Shown here in pieces: positions 26,280 to 33,774 of a stretch of 64,000 bases of DNA (the stretch's first letter is position 1; each line of letters starts with the position of its first letter). Source of the DNA: Duganella sp. Root1480D1 (GTDB lineage Bacteria; Pseudomonadota; Gammaproteobacteria; Burkholderiales; Burkholderiaceae_D); contig NZ_LMFZ01000003.1 in the NCBI RefSeq assembly GCF_001427305.1, positions 62,001 to 126,000 of the forward strand. The letters are read 5' to 3'. The notes below the pieces were generated by a model. That model saw only the letters and a program-made list of their open reading frames with translations, was not told the origin of the DNA and did not search any database. The position numbers and the translations under genes are program-made.

Positions 26280-28073
26280 TTATGGTGCGAGTTGCTGCAG
26301 GATCGCGTAGGCGGCCTTGATCCGGTCCGCGTTCGGGTAGGTGGAGTTTGCCAGCATGACAATGCCGATCTTCTTCTGCGGGACGAAGGCGGCATAGGCG
26401 CCGAAGCCATTGGTGGAACCAGTTTTGTGGAACAGGGTCGCGCCACCTGGCGTGTCGCCTGCCGTGAGCCGCCTGGCCGCGACCAGTTCACGGGTAACAG
26501 CCGACGCGCTGCCGCTTTGCAGCCGTTCCAGCGTGGCCGGGTAGGGGAACTGTTCCCAGCCCAGGCCTTGCCAGAGCGGGCCCGCTTCGAAGTAAGGCAC
26601 GTGGGTTGCCGCCACGGCGCGCCGCATGAACGGCTCCAGGTGGCTCGGATCGATGTTCGCCTGCACGAAACGCAGCAGGTCTGTACTGCTGGTTTTGACG
26701 CCATATGCCTCCGCATCGAAGGGGCCGGGATTCACGCGGACTTGCCTGCCGTCGTCGTAGCCCCAGGCGTAATCCGGCATTGCGTGCGCCGGCACATTCC
26801 CGTATGTGTTTTTCATGCCGAGGCGAGGGAAGATCTTGGACGCCATCGCTGTAGCGAAATCTATTCCCAGGGCCGCCGCTGCCGCGTGCCCGAACAGGCC
26901 AATGCTGGGGTTCGAGTAGCGTCGCATGGTCCCCGGCGCCGCATCTGGCCTCCATGCGCGGAAGAAGCCTATTTCCTGCCCCTCGCGCACTTCGTCGGGG
27001 AACTGCAACTTAAGTCCGCCAGCGGTGTAGGTGGCGAGATGGAGCATGGTGGCTTTGTCGATCGCGCTGCCTTTGAGTTGCGGCAGGTAGCGCGAAGGAT
27101 GCGCATCCAGCGACAGTTTGCCCTGAACCAGCGCCCAGGTGCCGAGCGTGGCTGTCAGGGTCTTGCTGACGGAACCGATCTCGAACAGCGTGTTTTCGCT
27201 GACCGGCGCATTGGTTTCGCGCGAGGCGATTCCGTAGTTGAAGTAGTAAGGCTTGCCATCCAGCGTGACGGCGACAGCCATGCCGGGCAACTGCTGCTCC
27301 GCCATCAGCGATGGGATAACGCCTTCCACCGCAGCGCGTACTTTCAGGCCGCGCAGGAAGTCATCGCGAACTTGCATCCCGTTCGCGTCGCCGACCTGGG
27401 CGAAGACGACGCGCTGCTCGCCGCGCTCCAGCCAGCCGACGTACCAGCCCAGTTTGCGGCCGCCGTCGCTGCCACTGCCTGTTTTGCCGAATACCTGCCA
27501 ACCACCGACTTCTTCGGGCCATTTGACCAGCGTCCTGGCTGTGTCATAGGCCGTGGGTTTGACGCCTAGCTCACGGTTGACGATGCGGCGCAGGAAGCCG
27601 ATCTGCTCGTCAGGCGAAATGCGCAGCGAGGAGCCGAGCCAGGAATTGGACAGGCCGTTGTCCTTGCCAGGATCGCCGCTGACATCCACATTGCCGTAGC
27701 CGAAGCGCTTGACGTAATTGGCGAACTGCTCGTCGCCCAGTTGCAGCGTGACTTGCTGCGAATACCAGACGACGGACTCCTTCATCCAGGAACTCGGGTC
27801 GTGCGCTTGCCGCCACACGGGGCGCCAATCCACATAGCCTTGCTTGAAGGGCAGCACAGGCGCATGCTCGTTCCACAGCACGCCCGCGTCATAGCCCATC
27901 AGCGCGATCGGCAGCTTGAAGGTCGACATCGGCGGCAGACGCTTATCGCAGACGCCTTCGAGCACCAGCCACTTGCCCGTGGCTGCATCGGCCATCGCCA
28001 GGCAGTGCTCTGCAGAATACGCGAGCAAAGGGAGGCCCAGCCCTGCAAGCAGGGCGAAGATTTTGCGTTTCAT
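26280..28073 (-). CDS. Natural class D-class C beta-lactamase fusion
   Basis: 597 aa. The signal peptide spans about residues 1-21 (MKRKIFALLAGLGLPLLAYS). The class D (OXA-type) domain, ~22-248, shows STFK (50-53), SVV (100-102), YGN (126-128) and KTG (197-199). The class C (AmpC-type) serine hydrolase domain, ~250-597, shows SVSK (301-304), YSN (386-388) and KTG (550-552). Both active sites look complete, so a bifunctional periplasmic beta-lactamase is expected. The only like case I know is LRA-13 from soil metagenomics. Start chosen at ATG behind GAGGATAAAA. Third gene of blaI-blaR1-bla, 13 bp after blaR1. Activity spectrum cannot be read from sequence. Confidence 0.92.
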   Translation of the reverse strand: MKRKIFALLAGLGLPLLAYSAEHCLAMADAATGKWLVLEGVCDKRLPPMSTFKLPIALMGYDAGVLWNEHAPVLPFKQGYVDWRPVWRQAHDPSSWMKESVVWYSQQVTLQLGDEQFANYVKRFGYGNVDVSGDPGKDNGLSNSWLGSSLRISPDEQIGFLRRIVNRELGVKPTAYDTARTLVKWPEEVGGWQVFGKTGSGSDGGRKLGWYVGWLERGEQRVVFAQVGDANGMQVRDDFLRGLKVRAAVEGVIPSLMAEQQLPGMAVAVTLDGKPYYFNYGIASRETNAPVSENTLFEIGSVSKTLTATLGTWALVQGKLSLDAHPSRYLPQLKGSAIDKATMLHLATYTAGGLKLQFPDEVREGQEIGFFRAWRPDAAPGTMRRYSNPSIGLFGHAAAAALGIDFATAMASKIFPRLGMKNTYGNVPAHAMPDYAWGYDDGRQVRVNPGPFDAEAYGVKTSSTDLLRFVQANIDPSHLEPFMRRAVAATHVPYFEAGPLWQGLGWEQFPYPATLERLQSGSASAVTRELVAARRLTAGDTPGGATLFHKTGSTNGFGAYAAFVPQKKIGIVMLANSTYPNADRIKAAYAILQQLAP

Positions 28074-28086
28074 TTTTATCCTCGGT

Positions 28087-29847
28087 TTAGAGTTTTGCGA
28101 GTTGCGCGGGGAGTTCGCGCAGGAAGGCTTCCTTGGTGCGCGGGCCTGCGGCACCTTCGATCAAAGTCTCGTCCTGGACCAGGCGCGCGAACACGATGGT
28201 GCGCTGGCCATTGGTCGCCCAGCCGACGAACCAGCCGTAGGACCGAGAGTAGTCGTCCTTGCCGTCCGGGCCCACCGGGGCGCCGGTACCGGTTTTGCCG
28301 AAGACTTGCCAGCCATTGGGCAGGTCTTTCACTTTCAGCAGGCGCGCGGTCTGCTCGTGAGCGTGTTGCGAAACAGGGAGTTCCTTTCGCACCAGTTTGC
28401 GCAGGAACTTAGTCTGCTCGTCCGGCGAGATCTGCAGCGAGGAGCCGACCCACGACCAGGTCAGGCCGTTGTCCTTGCTCCTGTCGCCGCCGGTGTCGCG
28501 GTTGCCGTAGCCAAAGTCCTGCACATAGCGCTCGAATCGTTCGCGGCCAATGTGCTGCGTGACTTGCTGGGCGTACCAGACGGCCGAGTAGCTGATCCAC
28601 TGACTCGGGTCCATGTCGCGCCGCCATTCCTTGTTCCAAGCCCGATAGCTTTCGCGATAAGGGAGCAGCGGCGCGTGCTGGTCTTTCAGGAATCCGCTAT
28701 CGAAGCCCATCAAGCTGACAGCGATGTTAAAGGTCGACACTGGCGTAATACGCGCCGTGCAATCTCCTTCGCGCAGCAGGGCATTGCCGCTGGCAGCGTC
28801 GACGAAGGTAGTGCAGTTCAGCGCAGCGACCGACTGCGCGGAAGGAGACACGCTCCACGCCAGCGCAGGCTGCAGCGCGAAATTGCCGCCAGCGATAGCA
28901 GCCAACGCAGCGACCGTTACTGCCCGCGCCCACATGGTGCGGCGCGTGTTGGCAGGCGTGCGGATCAGCGAGACGCGCTCGGTGAGCGTGTTCGCATCGA
29001 TACTGCCAAAGGCCAGCGCGCCTTGTGGTGCAAGGTGCTGCAGCTTGAGCTGCGCCACCAGCGCGGCGGCGTAAGCCTTGCGTTGCGATGCCGGGCGGCC
29101 GCGCAGCACATCGCGGTCGCAGCCCAGTTCCTGCGCCCAGGTCAGGTTGGCGCGCAACAGGCGCATGAAAGGATTGAACCACAACAGTGTTTGCAGCAGC
29201 ATGCCGGCGGCCATCCATTGCAAGTCATGCCGGCGCAGGTGGGTCATCTCATGCTCGACGATCATTTCACGTTGCAGCTTATCGAAGCCGCCCAAATGGC
29301 GCGGCAGCAGCAGGCGAGGGCGGATCAGGCCAAGCAGCATTGGTGAAATCGGCGCATCCACTTCAATGATGGCGGCGCGGCCCGCGCCCGAAGCTTCGCC
29401 GGTCTGCGCCAGCCGATTCAACATACGCTGTGCGCGCCACAGGCTGGTGATCGACCAGGCCAGGCCGGCGATGTACACGCAAAGCCACAATTGGGCGCCA
29501 TACAGCATCCAGGCATGCGAGCCGGCAGAGCGGCCCGCATCGCGCGCTTGTTCGGCAGTTACATTGGGCAGGACGGGAGTCTTCGGCGGCGCGATGTAAT
29601 GAGTGACCGTTTCGGTTGCCGCTTCGAGCGGAGGAATCAGGCGCACACGTTCGCTATGCGGCAGCAGCATCAGGGCGAAGATCGCCAGCACGGCCAACTG
29701 GCCTAGCAGCCAGAGCGAGCGCTGTGCCGCCAAAGCAGGCAGGATGCGCCGGAGCAGGGCACTTAACGCCCACACGCTGAAGCCGGCCGCGAAGCAACCA
29801 AGGCTCGCCAGCAGGAAGCGCATCAGCAATAAATCGAAATCGCTCAT
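28087..29847 (-). CDS. blaR1: BlaR1-type sensor/protease with class D-like sensor lacking the active-site Lys
   Basis: 586 aa. N-terminal TM helices surround an M56 zinc protease domain with HEMTH (199-203) and downstream Glu240. A TM near 308-330 leads to a periplasmic class D-like domain (~340-586) with SAV (421-423), YGN (447-449) and KTG (518-520). The serine motif reads STFN (371-374); the Lys essential for acylation in class D enzymes and classical BlaR1 is Asn (codon AAC). The sensor domain is strikingly like the class D half of the downstream enzyme, suggesting common origin. The ATG overlaps the blaI stop by 4 bp. Confidence 0.9.
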   Translation of the reverse strand: MSDFDLLLMRFLLASLGCFAAGFSVWALSALLRRILPALAAQRSLWLLGQLAVLAIFALMLLPHSERVRLIPPLEAATETVTHYIAPPKTPVLPNVTAEQARDAGRSAGSHAWMLYGAQLWLCVYIAGLAWSITSLWRAQRMLNRLAQTGEASGAGRAAIIEVDAPISPMLLGLIRPRLLLPRHLGGFDKLQREMIVEHEMTHLRRHDLQWMAAGMLLQTLLWFNPFMRLLRANLTWAQELGCDRDVLRGRPASQRKAYAAALVAQLKLQHLAPQGALAFGSIDANTLTERVSLIRTPANTRRTMWARAVTVAALAAIAGGNFALQPALAWSVSPSAQSVAALNCTTFVDAASGNALLREGDCTARITPVSTFNIAVSLMGFDSGFLKDQHAPLLPYRESYRAWNKEWRRDMDPSQWISYSAVWYAQQVTQHIGRERFERYVQDFGYGNRDTGGDRSKDNGLTWSWVGSSLQISPDEQTKFLRKLVRKELPVSQHAHEQTARLLKVKDLPNGWQVFGKTGTGAPVGPDGKDDYSRSYGWFVGWATNGQRTIVFARLVQDETLIEGAAGPRTKEAFLRELPAQLAKL

Positions 29848-30224
29848 TTGGCATCGTCCTCTTCGGGCCAGTCGGACAGCATCTGTTCGAGTTGCGCCAG
29901 CTCGCTGGCATCCACCAGCTTGCTGCCCGCGAACATGTTCACCGGCAGCGGTGTATCGAGCTCCATGATGCGTGTGCCGAAGTCGTGGGCATAGGCGGCA
30001 AGCGTTTCAACCTTGTCCAGCGAGGCCTCGTAAACCTGCACCCCGTGGCGCACATGTTGCGCAATCATTTGCTTCTCCATCATCCGCTCCACGGTCTTGC
30101 GTGTGGACGAGAACGACCAGGCAAGTTCGTCTTCCACCGATTCATGGATTTCGCGCGCGCTCAAAGGTGCTTGACGCCAGAGAGCCTTCAATACGCAGAG
30201 TTCGGGAGTGGATGGAATGTGCAT
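29844..30224 (-). CDS. blaI: BlaI/MecI-family repressor
   Basis: 126 aa. Winged helix typical of BlaI/MecI (STPELCVLKALWRQAPLSAREIHESV; SFSSTRKTVERMMEKQMI) plus a helical dimerisation tail containing the region that BlaR1-triggered proteolysis destroys in this family. The start at 30224 fits the family N-terminus, though no clear Shine-Dalgarno is visible. First gene of the operon; inverted repeats overlap its start and promoter, so self-repression is likely. Confidence 0.9.
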   Translation of the reverse strand: MHIPSTPELCVLKALWRQAPLSAREIHESVEDELAWSFSSTRKTVERMMEKQMIAQHVRHGVQVYEASLDKVETLAAYAHDFGTRIMELDTPLPVNMFAGSKLVDASELAQLEQMLSDWPEEDDAK

Positions 30225-30225
30225 G

Positions 30226-30241
30226 ACAAAACGCAGTTTGT
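30226..30241. promoter_or_regulatory. Candidate BlaI operator 1
   Basis: ACAAA-N6-TTTGT directly upstream of the blaI start codon. Confidence 0.4.
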
Positions 30242-30254
30242 GACGAATGGCCTT

Positions 30255-30284
30255 AGTATGTGACAAACGTCGCAATGGTGTCAA
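30255..30284 (-). promoter_or_regulatory. Predicted bla operon promoter with overlapping inverted repeat
   Basis: On the minus strand: -35 TTGACA, 18-bp spacer, -10 CATACT, about 30 bp before blaI. An inverted repeat TGACA-N13-TGTCA (30261-30283) covers the -35 and spacer, a fitting place for BlaI to block RNA polymerase. Confidence 0.55.
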
Positions 30285-30378
30285 GGAGTTGACATGGTGG
30301 TCGATTGCAAATAAATCCATTGAATTCCAGCAACAATCGAGCCTGCGGTGCTAACATCTCGAGGTCAAGGCGGCTGGG

Positions 30379-30855
30379 ATGGAAATGGATCGTGCAAAAT
30401 CGTTGGAAGTGATTAAGCGTGTGGCCGCAGTTTTGCTGATGGTTTGTTTTGTTTTGCCGCTTTCTCGTTGTTCGGGGCGGCCGGACCTGGAAGGACACAC
30501 CGGAGCGGACACCCGCCTGTATGGGTATGAAATGGCACAAGATGCCTTGCGGGACGTTCAGTCGGAAAAGTTCAAGGGCGTAATCACCTTGGCCGGACTT
30601 TTCATCGTATTTTTTGTTCCTGCAGCCTGCATGGGACTGAAAGACCGGCTACAAGCACCGATCTATTTATCGAGCTCCATCGCGGCGGGGTTCCTTTTGT
30701 ATAGCTGGGTATTCGTGTTCGCGACTAGCGCTCAATATGGCGGAGTGATCGCTGTCATATGCTGGATCCTCATATTCTGCACCGCTTGCATTTCCTTGCG
30801 CGACTTGCTGCGAAGCCGGGGGCATGATGAGCGTAGCCTTCCTGCGAATAAATAA
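30379..30855 (+). CDS. Hypothetical membrane protein
   Basis: 158 aa with four likely TM helices: VAAVLLMVCFVLPLSRC (about 15-31), ITLAGLFIVFFVPAACMGL, IYLSSSIAAGFLLYSWVFVF, and VIAVICWILIFCTACISL. A short extracytoplasmic loop follows helix 1. No recognised family. Divergent from blaI and slightly AT-richer than the surroundings. A second small membrane gene follows 15 bp later. Nothing in sequence ties it to beta-lactam response apart from position. Confidence 0.6.
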   Translation: MEMDRAKSLEVIKRVAAVLLMVCFVLPLSRCSGRPDLEGHTGADTRLYGYEMAQDALRDVQSEKFKGVITLAGLFIVFFVPAACMGLKDRLQAPIYLSSSIAAGFLLYSWVFVFATSAQYGGVIAVICWILIFCTACISLRDLLRSRGHDERSLPANK

Positions 30856-30870
30856 GCAAATAAATCGACC

Positions 30871-31188
30871 ATGAAGATTTTCAGCGCCCTACTTATTTGG
30901 ATTGTGGTGTCAGTACTGGCATTTAGGTCACTTCCTTCGCTGCAACAAACTGGCGAGAGCTTAGCAATAATAAGCATTGCGACGTTAATTGGACCTATTG
31001 CGGGGATATTTTCCGTATTGACGCAGGGGGTAATTGAAGGTGCCTATCCAGTTTTAATTTTTGCTAATGTGGTTTGTGGATTAGGTATCTTTTGGTGGCA
31101 AAACCAGCGAACAATTTGGAGCTTTCTTGTTACCTCATTTTTATGGACTATAACGGGTCTGTATTTTACTGTTGGAATTTATGCCTAA
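30871..31188 (+). CDS. Small hypothetical membrane protein, AT-rich
   Basis: 105 aa with about four hydrophobic helices (FSALLIWIVVSVLAF; IISIATLIGPIAGIFSVL; YPVLIFANVVCGLGIFWW; IWSFLVTSFLWTITGLYF). Its base composition is clearly lower in GC than neighbouring genes, suggesting transfer. Function unknown. Confidence 0.55.
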   Translation: MKIFSALLIWIVVSVLAFRSLPSLQQTGESLAIISIATLIGPIAGIFSVLTQGVIEGAYPVLIFANVVCGLGIFWWQNQRTIWSFLVTSFLWTITGLYFTVGIYA

Positions 31189-31224
31189 ATATTTAATTCA
31201 AGCCGAAAAACGAACTTGGCCCCA

Positions 31225-31270
31225 ATCTGGTGCCTGGTCCATATTCAGCTAGGAGATTCGGTGCCAGATT
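31225..31270. repeat. Imperfect inverted repeat next to the MITE
   Basis: AATCTGGTGCC (31225-31235) against GGTGCCAGATT (31260-31270), imperfect 11-bp arms. It lies just left of the MITE-like element and is probably part of the same repeat cluster. Confidence 0.4.
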
Positions 31271-31281
31271 CGGCATCATAG

Positions 31282-31418
31282 ATTCGGGGTCAGGTCTGTC
31301 ATTTGGACATCCACCACTTCCTTTGATTTTTCTCAATACGGGAAAACTATGGTATCTGCGTATTGAGAAAGATCAAATGATAACGCTAGCTGTCCGAATG
31401 ACAGACCTGACCCCGAAT
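31282..31418. mobile_element. MITE-like element with nested inverted repeats
   Basis: 137 bp. Terminal inverted repeats of 28 bp (31282-31309 and 31391-31418; beginning ATTCGGGGTCAGGTCTGTCA) match at 27 of 28 positions. Inside lies a second inverted repeat, 31322-31340 against 31359-31377 (TTTGATTTTTCTCAATACG), 18 of 19. No coding capacity. No clear target-site duplication was found. The ends resemble small non-autonomous elements common in this bacterial group. Confidence 0.75.
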
Positions 31419-31437
31419 TTCTCAGCGGAGGGTTGTA

Positions 31438-31620
31438 TTGAATACTATTGAAAAAATGCTGCTCTTCTTGATCTGCTGCGGGCTGGTTGGCGCATTTGCG
31501 AAGTTTGAGTTGAAAATGCGTGAATGCAATTCCAGTTGCAGAACTCAAGGCGCGTCCGCTGGCGAAATCCGCTTCGTTGGACGAGGACTTTCGGATGGGT
31601 GTCGTTGCATCAAGGGGTGA
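31438..31620 (+). CDS. Small Cys-rich membrane-anchored peptide (TTG start)
   Basis: 60 aa. TTG start five bases after GCGGAGGG; the first ATG (31456) would remove the good ribosome-binding site. N-terminal hydrophobic helix (MLLFLICCGLVGAFAKF), then a short Cys/Arg-rich tail. It lies immediately after the MITE-like element, and no homologue is recognised. Expression is uncertain. Confidence 0.4.
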   Translation: MNTIEKMLLFLICCGLVGAFAKFELKMRECNSSCRTQGASAGEIRFVGRGLSDGCRCIKG

Positions 31621-31647
31621 CGAGGCGATCTAAGTCCGCCGCCAGCC

Positions 31648-32385
31648 TCAGAGCTTGCTGCCGTCGAGCGAGTGGCGGAAAATGGTGCCGTCGTCACCAA
31701 TGCTGATCCAGCCGCCGCGTGGTGGCGTGGATTCGGGCTCCCAGTCCGGCAGCACGTAGCGGCGGGTGCCGGCGACTTCGTGCAGGGCGGGGCGGTGGGT
31801 GTGGCCGTGGATCATGATGGTGGTGCCGGTTTGGGCGAACACGTCGGCGATCGCTTCCGGCGTCACATCCATGATTTCGTAGGACTTTTCGGCGTGGCCT
31901 TGCTTGCTCTGCTCGCGCAGCCCGGCAATGATCTGCTTGCGCTGGGCCAGCGGCATCGACAGGAATTGCTGCTGCCACGCTGGCTGGCGCACCTGCGCGC
32001 GGAAGGCCATATATTTCACGTCTTGCGTGCATTGGGCGTCGCCGTGTACCAGCACGATGCGCTGACCGTAGGCGTCGATAACCCAGGTCTCGGGCAGCAG
32101 GGTCAGGCCCGCTGCGGCGGCGAAGGCTTCGCCGACCAGGAAGTCGCGGTTGCCCGCGATCCAGAATAGCTGTACGCCCGCGTCGCTTACGCGGCGCAGG
32201 GCGGTCACAATTTGCTGGTGGAATGGCTCCGTCAGGTCATCATCACCTGCCCAATATTCAAAGATATCGCCCAGCAGGTAGAGCTGCTCTGCACCCAGCG
32301 CGTGTTCGTCGAGGAAGCGCAGGAACGCTTCCGTCAGCACCGGCCGCGCCGGCTGCAAATGCAGGTCTGATACGAAGAGAATCAA
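31648..32385 (-). CDS. lpxH: UDP-2,3-diacylglucosamine diphosphatase LpxH
   Basis: 245 aa calcineurin-like phosphoesterase that cleaves UDP-2,3-diacylglucosamine to lipid X in lipid A synthesis, on the cytoplasmic face of the inner membrane. Metal-binding motifs SDLHL (6-10), GDIFEYW, GNRDFL, VHGD and GHTHRP are all present in order. Start two bases after the ppiB stop region, so it is the last gene of a ppiA-ppiB-lpxH run, an arrangement common in betaproteobacteria. Confidence 0.92.
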   Translation of the reverse strand: MILFVSDLHLQPARPVLTEAFLRFLDEHALGAEQLYLLGDIFEYWAGDDDLTEPFHQQIVTALRRVSDAGVQLFWIAGNRDFLVGEAFAAAAGLTLLPETWVIDAYGQRIVLVHGDAQCTQDVKYMAFRAQVRQPAWQQQFLSMPLAQRKQIIAGLREQSKQGHAEKSYEIMDVTPEAIADVFAQTGTTIMIHGHTHRPALHEVAGTRRYVLPDWEPESTPPRGGWISIGDDGTIFRHSLDGSKL

Positions 32386-32386
32386 A

Positions 32387-32878
32387 TTAAGCCGCTTCGA
32401 TCTTTTCGATAATGATGTCTTCCGCTGGCACGTCGGAGAACATGCCGGAACGGGTGGTCTTTACGCCTTTGATCGCGTCGACCACTTCGGTGCCTTGGGT
32501 GACTTTGCCGAACACGGCGTAGCCCCAGCCGTCCTGGCCTGGGTAGTCCAGGAAGGAGTTGTTCTTCACGTTGATGAAGAACTGTGCGGATGCGGAGTGC
32601 GGTGCCGAGGTGCGTGCCATGGCCAGGGTGTATGGCTCGTTCTTCAGGCCGTTCTTGGCTTCGTTTTCCACAGTCTGCTCGGTTGGCTTCTGCTTCATGC
32701 CTGGCTCGAAACCGCCGCCCTGGATCATGAAGCCATCGATCACGCGGTGGAAGATGGTGTTGTTGTAGTGGCCAGCATTCATGTAGTGCAGGAAGTTCTC
32801 AACGGTCTTCGGTGCCTTCTCTGCGTCCAGCTCGGCAACGATGGTGCCTTTGTTGGTGGTGATGGTGATGGTGGTCAT
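32387..32878 (-). CDS. ppiB: Cytoplasmic peptidyl-prolyl cis-trans isomerase (cyclophilin) PpiB
   Basis: 163 aa cyclophilin without signal peptide. Active-site features FHRVIDGFMIQGGGF (catalytic Arg), ARTSAPHSASAQFFINV and YAVFGKVTQGTEVVD. The gene is followed 1 bp later by lpxH and preceded by the exported paralogue with 31 bp between. AAAAGGACAACAAG precedes the ATG. Confidence 0.92.
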   Translation of the reverse strand: MTTITITTNKGTIVAELDAEKAPKTVENFLHYMNAGHYNNTIFHRVIDGFMIQGGGFEPGMKQKPTEQTVENEAKNGLKNEPYTLAMARTSAPHSASAQFFINVKNNSFLDYPGQDGWGYAVFGKVTQGTEVVDAIKGVKTTRSGMFSDVPAEDIIIEKIEAA

Positions 32879-32909
32879 CTTGTTGTCCTTTTGTGTTACT
32901 GAAAAAGAG

Positions 32910-33590
32910 TTATTTTACAGGCTCTGGCTGTGGAACAGGAGTGGGCTCCTGAACCGGGGCTGGCTCTTGGGCTGGTGCAGGTTCGACAACTGGTGGTGGT
33001 GCCGGTGGTGCAGGCGGCACGATACGGTGCTTGAGGATGGTCGCCGACTTGATCACGATCGGTTTTACCGGGATGTTCTGGAAGCCAGGCTTGTCGTCCA
33101 CCAGCACGACTTTGATCTTGTCGACGGTTTCCTGGCCCTGGATGACCTTACCAAAGACGGCATAGCCGTGGCCTTTCATGTTGGGGTAATCCAGGCCGAT
33201 ATTGTCCACCACGTTGATGAACCATTGCGAATTGGCCGAATTCGGCGAGTCGTGGCGCGCCATCGAGATGGTGTAGGCCAGGTTGGACAGGCCGTTCTTT
33301 TCTTCACTCTTGATGTCGGGGCGCAGTGGCTGTTTTGATTTCAGGTCGGCCGTATAGCCGCCGCCTTGCACCATGAAGCCGTTGATCACGCGGTGGAAAA
33401 TGGTGTCCTTATAGAAGCCGCTCTTTACATAGGCGAGGAAGTTGGCGGTCGTAATCGGCGCCTTTTCCTGGTCCAGTTCTACGATGATTTCGCCAAGGTT
33501 GGTCTTGATCGACACTTGCGGGTTGTCGGCAGCTGCCGCGGCGCTGCCAATCAGCAGGCCGGCCAGCAGGGCAATCCATTTCTTCTGCAT
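32910..33590 (-). CDS. ppiA: Periplasmic peptidyl-prolyl cis-trans isomerase with proline-rich tail
   Basis: 226 aa cyclophilin. The signal peptide ends near AAAA-AD (residue ~20). The cyclophilin domain follows with FHRVINGFMVQGGGY, ARHDSPNSANSQWFINV and YAVFGKVIQGQETVD. The C-terminal ~35 residues are a Pro/Glu/Val repeat tail (PAQEPAPVQEPTPVP) likely to be an extended periplasmic linker. Start at the ATG at 33590 behind GGAAAC; in-frame sequence further upstream has no signal-like start. Confidence 0.88.
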   Translation of the reverse strand: MQKKWIALLAGLLIGSAAAAADNPQVSIKTNLGEIIVELDQEKAPITTANFLAYVKSGFYKDTIFHRVINGFMVQGGGYTADLKSKQPLRPDIKSEEKNGLSNLAYTISMARHDSPNSANSQWFINVVDNIGLDYPNMKGHGYAVFGKVIQGQETVDKIKVVLVDDKPGFQNIPVKPIVIKSATILKHRIVPPAPPAPPPVVEPAPAQEPAPVQEPTPVPQPEPVK

Positions 33591-33774
33591 TCTTGTTTCC
33601 TTTATAAGAATTGCGACTCGCGTGCGCGAATTTTTCAGTGCTATACTTCGCCAGACGTTCCATTCTAACAAAGTAGAACTATAACAAAGGGACCAAACAT
33701 CCCCCTGGTACACACCGAGCACCGGTGCGACGCCCCAGGCGTTTCGCACCAGTGACCCGTTTACTTCTAGTCCG

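Noticed and set aside
33724..33750. T-box or tRNA-like control of cysS by the leader hairpin
   Set aside because: T-boxes are a Gram-positive feature, and the hairpin shows no T-box sequence or terminator tail.
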